This document shows positions 57,345 through 64,000 of a DNA stretch of 64,000 nt, piece after piece (the stretch's first letter is position 1; the number at the start of each line of letters is the position of its first letter). The position numbers were made by a program, and so were the translations under genes. Under the pieces are notes generated by a model. That model made no database searches and was not told the DNA's origin. It saw nothing but the letters and a program-made list of their open reading frames with translations. The DNA comes from Burkholderiaceae bacterium 26 (lineage in GTDB: Bacteria > Pseudomonadota > Gammaproteobacteria > Burkholderiales > Burkholderiaceae). The stretch covers positions 257,637 through 321,636 of the forward strand of contig JYOB01000010.1 of NCBI GenBank assembly GCA_000955795.1. The letters are read 5' to 3'.

Positions 57345-58281
57345 AAGCCATCAGGCGCTCGTGACGGCGCGTCTGGAGTTCCGATGTCTTCATGCCCTGG
57401 AACTGGCGCAGCGACTCAGCCAGCGCACGCTTGAGCATCGTCGCCATTCCCTTCGGATCACGGTGTGCGCCACCCAGCGGCTCGTTGACGATCTTGTCGA
57501 TCAGGCCAAGCGCCTTCAGACGATGCGCGGTCAGACCCAATGCCTCAGCGGCTTCAGGTGCCTTCTCTGCGGTCTTCCACAGGATCGACGCGCAGCCTTC
57601 CGGCGAGATCACGGCGTACGTCGCGAACTGCAGCATGATCACGGAATCGCCCATGGCGATGGCCAGTGCACCGCCCGAACCGCCTTCACCGATGATGGTG
57701 GCGATCAGGGGCACCTTCAAACCGGCCATCACAAACAGGTTGTGACCGATGGCTTCGGATTGACCGCGCTCTTCTGCGTCAATGCCGGGGAATGCGCCCG
57801 GCGTATCGACGAACGTGAAGATGGGCAGGCCGAACTTGTCCGCCAGTTCCATCAGGCGCTTGGCCTTGCGGTAACCCTCGGGCTTGGACATGCCGAAGTT
57901 GCGCAGCGCGCGTTCCTTCGTGTCACGGCCCTTCTGGTGACCGATCACCATGCAAGCTTGGCCGTTAAAGCGCGCCAGACCGCCCACGATCGACAAGTCA
58001 TCGGCGAAAGTGCGGTCGCCGTGCAGTTCGTGGAAGTCGGTGAAGATCTCGCGGACGTAGTCGAGCGTGTACGGACGCTGCGGGTGTCGCGCGATCTGCG
58101 CGACCTGCCATGGCGTCAGGTTGGCGTACAGATCTTTGGTGAGCTGCTGGCTCTTGGAAGCCAGGCGGGAAATTTCTTCAGAAATGTCGACAGCGGAATC
58201 GTCTTGTACGAAGCGAAGTTCTTCGATCTTCGCCTCAAGTTCTGCGATCGGCTGCTCGAACTCCAGGAAGGTTGTTTTCAT
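57313..58281 (-). CDS. accA: Acetyl-CoA carboxylase carboxyltransferase subunit alpha
   Basis: AccA with AccD transfers CO2 from biotin to acetyl-CoA, giving malonyl-CoA for fatty acids. The 322-residue protein starts [20 protein letters not shown] and has [57 protein letters not shown] and [11 protein letters not shown]. Normal length. fabI lies in the same region but is not cotranscribed. Confidence 0.98.
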   Translation of the reverse strand: MKTTFLEFEQPIAELEAKIEELRFVQDDSAVDISEEISRLASKSQQLTKDLYANLTPWQVAQIARHPQRPYTLDYVREIFTDFHELHGDRTFADDLSIVGGLARFNGQACMVIGHQKGRDTKERALRNFGMSKPEGYRKAKRLMELADKFGLPIFTFVDTPGAFPGIDAEERGQSEAIGHNLFVMAGLKVPLIATIIGEGGSGGALAIAMGDSVIMLQFATYAVISPEGCASILWKTAEKAPEAAEALGLTAHRLKALGLIDKIVNEPLGGAHRDPKGMATMLKRALAESLRQFQGMKTSELQTRRHERLMAYGKFKETEVR

Positions 58282-58367
58282 GGATCTTCTGAAAGGCTCT
58301 TGAAGGCGCGCATTCTACCGGATTTTGACCGCCCGGCGACGCGCTCCGTTTCATCGAAATGAACAGC

Positions 58368-59240
58368 TCAATAGGTGGTTGCCGTATCGAGGCTGCGCCA
58401 CATATACCAAGTCGCCACGGTGCGCCAAGGCTCCCAGTTGGCGGCAACTTCCCGCGCTTCGCTGCGAGTGACGGGTTCGCCACTGAAATAATTCTGTGAA
58501 ATCGCGTTGATGAGCCCGATGTCGTCCAGCGGCAGCACATTCGGACGCATCAGGTTGAACATCAGGAACATCTCTGCCGTCCATCTGCCGATGCCGCGAA
58601 TCTGCGTCAGTTCGGCGATCACATCCTCATCGTCCATTTCGGCCCACTTGGCAACGTGCACCGTGCCGTTGCGAAAGTGATCGGCGAGGTCAAGGATGTA
58701 CTCCGCTTTCCGCTTGGACAGACCGCAACCCGCCAGCTTCTCCTGGCCGGCGCGCAAAAACTGGGAAGGCACGAGCTTCGGGCACACAGCCACCACCCGC
58801 TCCCACACCGACTGCGCAGCCTTAACGGAAATCTGCTGACCGACGACCGACCGAGCCAGCGTGACGAACGGGTCACCGCGGGAAGCCAAGTGCGCCGGAC
58901 CATACGTCGGGATGATCTTGCGCAGGATACGGTCACGCTTCATCAGGTCTGCGCAAGCTTCTTGCCAGTACTCGGGCGGGCCCGAAAGCACCACTTCCGC
59001 CGGCACAGGCAGCGCCTCGTTGGTGGCGAGTGTTTCAGGCAGCGGTACCTTGCTCGCAGGCGCGCGTTTGGCCGACGCTTTGGCGGCCTTGATCGGCGCG
59101 CTCCTGCCGGCGACTGTCTTGCTCGCCACACCGTCGACTTTCTTGGCGGCCACCTTCTTGGCAGACGGCACCTTCACCGCCGGCGTTTTCTTGGCGGCTG
59201 TGCTGCGCACTACGTTGGCTTTCTTGGCCACCGCGTTCAT
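58368..59240 (-). CDS. AlkA-like DNA-3-methyladenine glycosylase with histone-like tail
   Basis: Residues about 75-290 form a helix-hairpin-helix DNA glycosylase: [40 protein letters not shown] with the HhH, and the likely catalytic Asp in [19 protein letters not shown]. It should remove alkylated bases. The first ~70 residues are a Lys/Ala/Val-rich tail ([20 protein letters not shown]) similar to histone H1-like proteins. The tail may bind DNA non-specifically or be an unstructured tether. The ATG at 59240 overlaps the cysS stop (ATGA) and has a GGAG. Confidence 0.88.
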   Translation of the reverse strand: MNAVAKKANVVRSTAAKKTPAVKVPSAKKVAAKKVDGVASKTVAGRSAPIKAAKASAKRAPASKVPLPETLATNEALPVPAEVVLSGPPEYWQEACADLMKRDRILRKIIPTYGPAHLASRGDPFVTLARSVVGQQISVKAAQSVWERVVAVCPKLVPSQFLRAGQEKLAGCGLSKRKAEYILDLADHFRNGTVHVAKWAEMDDEDVIAELTQIRGIGRWTAEMFLMFNLMRPNVLPLDDIGLINAISQNYFSGEPVTRSEAREVAANWEPWRTVATWYMWRSLDTATTY

Positions 59241-60628
59241 GCGCGTCTCCATTCAGTCAGGCCACCCGGTTTGTCTTCCAGAACGATGCCAGCGGCCAGC
59301 AACTCGGCACGGATGGCGTCCGCACGGGCGAAATCGCGGGCGGCCTTGGCCGCGCGGCGCTCTTCGATACGCGCTTCCACTTCTGCGGCGTCCAGGCCAT
59401 CGGCCGACACACCGCTCTGCAGGAACGCATGCGGATCGCGGCCCAGCAGGCCCAGCACACCTGCCAGCGCAGCGAGCTGGCTGGCCAACTCGGGCGAGCG
59501 CGTCTTGTTGACTTCGCTCGCCAGCTCAAACAGCACCGACACGGCGACCGGCGTATTGAAGTCGTCGTTCATCGCTTCGAGGAAGCGCTTGCCGTGCGAC
59601 TCGTTCCAGTCGGGCTTTGCACCGGCCGCGGCTGGTACATCCTTCAGCGCGGTGTACAGACGTGTGAGGGCATGGCGCGCGTCGTCGAGGTGCGCGTCGC
59701 TGTAATTCAGGTCGCTGCGATAGTGCGAGCGCAGGATGAAGAAACGCACGACCTCCGCGTCGTACACCTTCAGCACGTCGCGGATGGTGAAGAAGTTGCC
59801 GAGCGATTTCGACATCTTTTCGTCATTCACACGCACGAAGCCGTTGTGCATCCACGTGTTGACGAACGTCTTGCCGGTCGCCCCCTCGGACTGCGCGATC
59901 TCGTTTTCGTGGTGCGGGAACTGCAGATCGGCACCGCCGCCGTGCAGGTCGAAATGTTCGCCCAGCAGTTCGCAGCTCATTGCCGAGCACTCGATATGCC
60001 AGCCTGGGCGGCCCTCGCCCCACGGCGAGGCCCAGCGCGACTCAGCCGGCTCGTCAGCCTTGGCGGATTTCCACAGCACGAAGTCGAGCGGATCCTGCTT
60101 GGCATCGTTGGCTGCCACACGCTCGCCAGCACGCAGGTCTTCGAGCGACTTGCCCGAGAGCTTGCCGTAACCGGGAAACTTGCGCACGGCGTAGTTCACA
60201 TCGCCGTCGGTGGCCTGATAGGCGAGGCCGTTCGTCTGCAGCTTGCCGATCATGCTCAGCATCTGCGGCACGTATTCGGTGGCGCGGGGCTCGTGGTCGG
60301 GGCGCTGCACGCCAAGCGCATCGGCGTCTTCGTGCATGGCAGCGATGAAGCGGCCAGTGAGCGCACTCATCGTCTCGCCGTTCTCGACCGCACGCTTGAT
60401 GATCTTGTCATCGATGTCGGTGATGTTGCGCACGTAGGTCACGTCGTAACCTGCCGCGCGCAGCCAACGCTGCACCATGTCGAACACCACCATGACCCGC
60501 GCATGCCCGACGTGACAGTAGTCGTACACCGTCATCCCGCACACGTACATACGCACGCGACCGGGCTCGATGGGGACGAACGTCTGTTTCTCACGCGCGA
60601 GCGTGTTGTAGATCTTGAGTGATTCCAT
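59237..60628 (-). CDS. cysS: Cysteinyl-tRNA synthetase
   Basis: CysS charges tRNA-Cys. The 463-residue class I synthetase has [20 protein letters not shown], with the zinc Cys and a HVGH (HIGH) motif. It also has [20 protein letters not shown], the zinc-site [20 protein letters not shown] and [12 protein letters not shown] (KMSKS). Length is normal. It is the first gene of a two-gene unit with the glycosylase. Confidence 0.97.
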   Translation of the reverse strand: MESLKIYNTLAREKQTFVPIEPGRVRMYVCGMTVYDYCHVGHARVMVVFDMVQRWLRAAGYDVTYVRNITDIDDKIIKRAVENGETMSALTGRFIAAMHEDADALGVQRPDHEPRATEYVPQMLSMIGKLQTNGLAYQATDGDVNYAVRKFPGYGKLSGKSLEDLRAGERVAANDAKQDPLDFVLWKSAKADEPAESRWASPWGEGRPGWHIECSAMSCELLGEHFDLHGGGADLQFPHHENEIAQSEGATGKTFVNTWMHNGFVRVNDEKMSKSLGNFFTIRDVLKVYDAEVVRFFILRSHYRSDLNYSDAHLDDARHALTRLYTALKDVPAAAGAKPDWNESHGKRFLEAMNDDFNTPVAVSVLFELASEVNKTRSPELASQLAALAGVLGLLGRDPHAFLQSGVSADGLDAAEVEARIEERRAAKAARDFARADAIRAELLAAGIVLEDKPGGLTEWRRA

Positions 60629-60881
60629 GAAGCGGTGTCGGGAGACTCAGCGCGCCGCGCATGCGATGTACAACGTTGCGGGCGGACCAAATTGGAGGCA
60701 ATTGGCGCCGGTGCGGCGCCTGCAAAACTAGCGGCATATCTTACCGGAACTGCGCTGACGGGGCGGCCTGCCTGTGCGTCTGGCATGCTCCCCGTCAAGA
60801 ACCTTTCCTGGCGCGCACGGCCGCTGCTGCGCACAAAGACGGTTTGTTAGAATGCGGCGGAGTATAACGGAACCGATTCTC

Positions 60882-61532
60882 ATGAACAGACCGCTGCGTC
60901 AGACCGCTGCCACCCTGGCTTGCCTGCTTGCCATGTCGGCGGCACCGGCCTTCGCCCAGACTGCCGGCTTTGCCTTGCCGGCCGATTTGATGCCCAGCAC
61001 GCAGCAAGCGCCGCAGGTCGCGCGCCAGAAGCGCATCGACGACGCGTTGGCCAAGAAGCAATACGCCGAGGCACTGACCGAGCTGGACAAGGACGTCGCC
61101 TCCCAGCCGCGCAACGCGCAGGCACGCTTCCAGCGCGGCGTGGCACTTGCCGGCCTGGGCCGCGCCGATGATGCCATCGTCACCTTTAGTCAGATGACAC
61201 AGGATTTCCCGGAACTGCCCGAGCCGTACATCAACCTGGCTGCGCTGTATGCCGAGCGCGGCGAACTGCTCCGCGCCCGCGACAGCCTGATCATGGCGAA
61301 CCGCGTGGCGCCGGAAAATGCGCTGGCACAATCCAACCTCGGTGACGTCTACGTCCGCCTGGCCGCGCAGTCGTATCAGAGCGCGATCAAGCTGAATCCG
61401 AAGAACGCCACCGCGCGCGCGCGCCTGGATGCCCTGCCCGATCTGCCGGGCGTGCGCCCTGCGTCCAAGCCTGCCCCGACCACACTGCCCGCAGCCAGCG
61501 GCGTAAGTGCCAAGCCGGCGAAGCGTCAATAA
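60882..61532 (+). CDS. Exported TPR-repeat protein
   Basis: The 216-residue protein has a signal peptide (MNRPLRQTAATLACLLAMSA, cleaved after AFAQ). TPR units follow (RIDDALAKKQYAEALTELDK, NAQARFQRGVALAGLGRADD, LPEPYINLAALYAERGELLR, NALAQSNLGDVYVRLAAQSY). It probably acts as a periplasmic scaffold; partner unknown. TAGAAT at 60848-60853 is a possible -10 box. It precedes ppiA by 49 bp, so the two may be cotranscribed. Confidence 0.83.
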   Translation: MNRPLRQTAATLACLLAMSAAPAFAQTAGFALPADLMPSTQQAPQVARQKRIDDALAKKQYAEALTELDKDVASQPRNAQARFQRGVALAGLGRADDAIVTFSQMTQDFPELPEPYINLAALYAERGELLRARDSLIMANRVAPENALAQSNLGDVYVRLAAQSYQSAIKLNPKNATARARLDALPDLPGVRPASKPAPTTLPAASGVSAKPAKRQ

Positions 61533-61581
61533 GAAGACGCGGCCGATCCTGCTTTTCCCACCCCAAGCTCTCTTTCTGACC

Positions 61582-62154
61582 ATGCTCCGTATTCGCTCCC
61601 TCTTTGCCGGGCTCGTGTGTGCACTGGCCGTAACCGCCACCGCAGCCACCGCGTCCGCGCCACGCGTCCAGTTCAAGACGTCGATGGGTAACTTCACCGT
61701 TGAGGTGTATCCGGACAAGGCGCCCAAAACGGTCGCCAACTTTCTGCAGTACGTGAAGGACGGCTTCTACAAGGGCACGATCTTCCACCGCGTGATGGAC
61801 GGCTTCATGATCCAGGGCGGCGGCTTCACGGCCGACATGAAACAGAAGGACACCCGCCCGCCTGTCGAAATCGAATCGAAGAACGGCCTGAAGAACGACA
61901 AGTACACGATCGCCATGGCCCGCACCATGGACCCGAACTCCGCCACCGCGCAGTTCTACGTGAACGTGGTGGACAACAACATGCTCAACTACCCTGGTCA
62001 GGACGGTTACGGCTATACCGTCTTCGGCAAGGTGGTCGATGGCACCGATACCATCGACAAGATCAAGGCGGTGGAAACCACCACGAAATTCCCGCACCAG
62101 AATGTGCCTGTGAAGCCGATCGTGATTGAATCGGCCACCGTCGTCTCCAAGTAA
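61582..62154 (+). CDS. ppiA: Periplasmic cyclophilin-type peptidyl-prolyl isomerase
   Basis: The 190-residue protein has a signal peptide (cleaved near TATAATASA) and a cyclophilin domain: VQFKTSMGNFTVEVYPDKAP, the active-site [16 protein letters not shown], and MDPNSATAQFYVNVVDN. It speeds proline isomerisation of exported proteins. It is followed 30 bp later by the cytoplasmic paralogue ppiB, so this looks like a tandem duplication of the family. Confidence 0.95.
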   Translation: MLRIRSLFAGLVCALAVTATAATASAPRVQFKTSMGNFTVEVYPDKAPKTVANFLQYVKDGFYKGTIFHRVMDGFMIQGGGFTADMKQKDTRPPVEIESKNGLKNDKYTIAMARTMDPNSATAQFYVNVVDNNMLNYPGQDGYGYTVFGKVVDGTDTIDKIKAVETTTKFPHQNVPVKPIVIESATVVSK

Positions 62155-62184
62155 CGCTTTTTTGCCCCACCCAAGGAATTCACC

Positions 62185-62691
62185 ATGACCCAAGTCAAGC
62201 TGCACACCAACCACGGCGACATCACCCTGGCACTGGACGCTGAGAAAGCACCCAAGTCAGTTGCCAACTTCGTCGCCTATGTGAAGGATGGCCACTACAA
62301 CGGCACGGTGTTCCACCGCGTCATCAAGGGCTTCATGATCCAGGGCGGCGGCTTTGAGCCGGGCGAGAAGATGAACCAGAAGCCCACCAAGGCGCCGATC
62401 GACAACGAAGCCAACAACGGCCTGAAGAACGAACGCGGCGCCATTGCCATGGCACGCACCAACGATCCGCACTCGGCCACTGCTCAGTTCTTCATCAACA
62501 CGGTCGACAACGACTTCCTGAACCACACGTCGCCGACGCCGCAAGGCTGGGGCTACGCCGTGTTCGGCAAGGTCACCGAAGGCATGGATGTGGTCGACAA
62601 GATCCGCTCGGTGCGCACGGGCAACCGCGGCTTCCACCAGGACGTGCCGATGGAAGACGTGATCATCGAAAGCGCTGAAGTGATCGAATGA
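62185..62691 (+). CDS. ppiB: Cytoplasmic cyclophilin-type peptidyl-prolyl isomerase
   Basis: The 168-residue protein has no signal peptide and carries [40 protein letters not shown] and [20 protein letters not shown]. It is the cytosolic cyclophilin. An AAGGAA lies upstream of the ATG. Its stop overlaps the lpxH start (ATGA). Confidence 0.96.
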   Translation: MTQVKLHTNHGDITLALDAEKAPKSVANFVAYVKDGHYNGTVFHRVIKGFMIQGGGFEPGEKMNQKPTKAPIDNEANNGLKNERGAIAMARTNDPHSATAQFFINTVDNDFLNHTSPTPQGWGYAVFGKVTEGMDVVDKIRSVRTGNRGFHQDVPMEDVIIESAEVIE

Positions 62692-63506
62692 CCGACGCAG
62701 CGCACGCCTCACAGGCATCCGCGCTGAAGACACCGGTCCGGGTTTCCGGGCCGGTGTTTTTTATTTCGGATCTGCACCTGACGGCCAGCATGCCGGCCAC
62801 CGCCGCCGCGTTCGAGCGCTTCCTGCGCACGCGCGCCCGCGAGGCACGCACGCTCGTCATCCTGGGTGACTTCTTCGAATACTGGGTCGGCGATGAAGAA
62901 TTGGCTGATCCGTTCCACCGGCACATCGCCAACCTGCTCGCTGACGTGGCAGCGGGCGACACGCGCGTGCTGTTCATGCATGGCAATCGCGACTTCCTGC
63001 TCGGCAAGCGTTTTTTGAAGGCCGCGCACGCTACGCTGCTACCTGATCCCACCGTGCTGGAAGCGGATGATGGCCAGCGCATCGTGCTTGCCCACGGCGA
63101 CGCCCTCTGCACGCGCGACACGGCCTACATGCGTTTTCGCCACTGGACGCGCAAGCGCTGGGTGCAGCGGATATTCCTGACGATGCCGCTTCGCTGGCGG
63201 CTGAAGATCGCGCAGAAGATGCGCGCAGAGAGCGAAGCCGGCCGTGCCGTGTCCGCCAATGTCGCCGGCGAACCCCGCGCCGCCGCGATGATGGGCGACG
63301 TCGCACCCGATGCGGTGGACGCGCTGCTCAAGGCATCCAATACGTCCACGCTCATCCACGGCCACACGCACCGCCCGCAATTGCATCACGAGCCGAGCGG
63401 CAGCCGCTGGGTACTTTCCGACTGGGATTTCGATCAAGCACACCCGCGCGGCAGTTTCCTCAAACTGCAAGATGGCACGCTGACGGTCGAGCAAGTGACG
63501 ACATAA
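62688..63506 (+). CDS. lpxH: UDP-2,3-diacylglucosamine diphosphatase LpxH
   Basis: LpxH makes lipid X in lipid A synthesis. The 272-residue calcineurin-like metallophosphatase has [12 protein letters not shown] (Asp and His ligands), [35 protein letters not shown] and [15 protein letters not shown]. It is about 30 residues longer than E. coli LpxH, with extra sequence at the N-terminus and between the last motifs. It is coupled to ppiB by ATGA. Confidence 0.94.
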   Translation: MTDAAHASQASALKTPVRVSGPVFFISDLHLTASMPATAAAFERFLRTRAREARTLVILGDFFEYWVGDEELADPFHRHIANLLADVAAGDTRVLFMHGNRDFLLGKRFLKAAHATLLPDPTVLEADDGQRIVLAHGDALCTRDTAYMRFRHWTRKRWVQRIFLTMPLRWRLKIAQKMRAESEAGRAVSANVAGEPRAAAMMGDVAPDAVDALLKASNTSTLIHGHTHRPQLHHEPSGSRWVLSDWDFDQAHPRGSFLKLQDGTLTVEQVTT

Positions 63507-63528
63507 GCTGTCGCCACCGGCCCTTTGC

Positions 63529-64000
63529 TTACTTGAGCATCCGCTTCAGTTCGCTGGCATCGAACGGATCGTTCGGCGAGTTTTCCAGGTGCGCACCCAG
63601 GCGATCGAGCGCAGAAAGAATCGACTCGATGCGCTCCTGTTGAAGCTCGCTGTGGTCGATCATCCGCTTGAGCGCCAGCGACACCGGATCATCCGCATCC
63701 GGCGTAATGCCATAAGCGGAAAACTCCTGTTTGAGCGCAGACCGGGCCTCGGTAGCGACATCGCGTTCGATGATGCGCGCCGGAATGCCAACCGCCGTTG
63801 CGCCCGGCGGCACCGGCTTAAGCACGACCGCGTTGGACCCCACGCGCGCGCCATCCCCGATGACAAAGCCGCCGAGCACCTTGGCACCCGCGCTCACCAC
63901 CACGCCCTTGCCGAGCGTCGGATGCCGCTTGGCGCCCTTGTAGAGCGACGTGCCGCCCAGCGTGACGCCCTGGTAGATCGTGCAGTCGTCACCAATCTCG
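63529..64000 (-). CDS. cysE: Serine O-acetyltransferase, C-terminal part (truncated by window edge)
   Basis: CysE makes O-acetylserine for cysteine synthesis. The visible part is the left-handed beta-helix hexapeptide domain ([60 protein letters not shown]) with the active-site His in KRHPT. A C-terminal extension of about 70 residues follows, containing [20 protein letters not shown]. The N-terminal half lies beyond base 64000. It converges with lpxH. Confidence 0.93.
   Translation of the reverse strand, partial: EIGDDCTIYQGVTLGGTSLYKGAKRHPTLGKGVVVSAGAKVLGGFVIGDGARVGSNAVVLKPVPPGATAVGIPARIIERDVATEARSALKQEFSAYGITPDADDPVSLALKRMIDHSELQQERIESILSALDRLGAHLENSPNDPFDASELKRMLK

Overview
The window is about 64 kb of compact, high-GC chromosomal DNA. 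Gene order and protein sequence point to a betaproteobacterium of the order Burkholderiales, most likely Ralstonia. The evidence is the ndk-rlmN-pilW-rodZ-ispG-hisS run, the surE-pcm-nlpD-rpoS run, a trxA-rho pair, an AddAB-type recombination nuclease rather than RecBCD, and Rho and RpoS of beta-proteobacterial type. This assignment is made from memory of gene families, not from a database search. I see no prophage, insertion sequence, CRISPR array or integrated element. Nearly all genes are core housekeeping genes, and many neighbours overlap by four bases (ATGA).

Layout, left to right. 1-5213 (minus): ndk, rlmN, pilW, rodZ, ispG and truncated hisS. 5583-8763: a Bax-inhibitor-like membrane protein, rlmD and an EEP-family hydrolase. 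8794-12483 (minus): surE, pcm, nlpD, rpoS. 12694-15578: a quinone oxidoreductase, then a nemR-nemA-like pair with two related operators. 15670-22169: a regulated accessory cluster of LysR regulator, class III CoA-transferase and nitrate/sulfonate-type ABC transporter, with an OprB-like porin divergent from the LysR gene. 22187-25979: recR, a small monooxygenase-fold gene, ybaB and dnaX, followed by the 4.5S SRP RNA. 26034-32395 (minus): addB-addA. 32613-34392: trxA and rho.

34660-39342 carries a VpsR-like sigma-54 activator, a poorly coding 1.15-kb stretch with one doubtful ORF, a LuxR-type regulator with a degenerate receiver, mtfA and a coupled secreted protein. 39546-43134: rpmE2, an ArnT-like glycosyltransferase and a MATE transporter. 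43208-45173: a tRNA-Ala/Glu/Asp operon next to gltX. 45379-53047: a patatin-like lipoprotein, an NlpC/P60 hydrolase and yejABEF. 53357-60628: fabI, tRNA-Ser, lysC, accA-tilS and cysS with a glycosylase. 60882-64000: a TPR protein, ppiA, ppiB, lpxH and truncated cysE.

The most system-like part is 15.6-22.2 kb. It combines a porin, a periplasmic binding protein, an ABC transporter, a CoA-transferase and a LysR regulator, and suggests import and CoA activation of an unidentified small carboxylate. The other observations worth following are regulatory: an alternating-half-site operator at the LysR/porin divide, paired NemR-like boxes, a C-rich rho leader without a Shine-Dalgarno sequence, a LuxR regulator without its phosphoacceptor aspartate, and a possible sigma-54 promoter in front of an unknown ORF. 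I found no clearly new multi-gene system.
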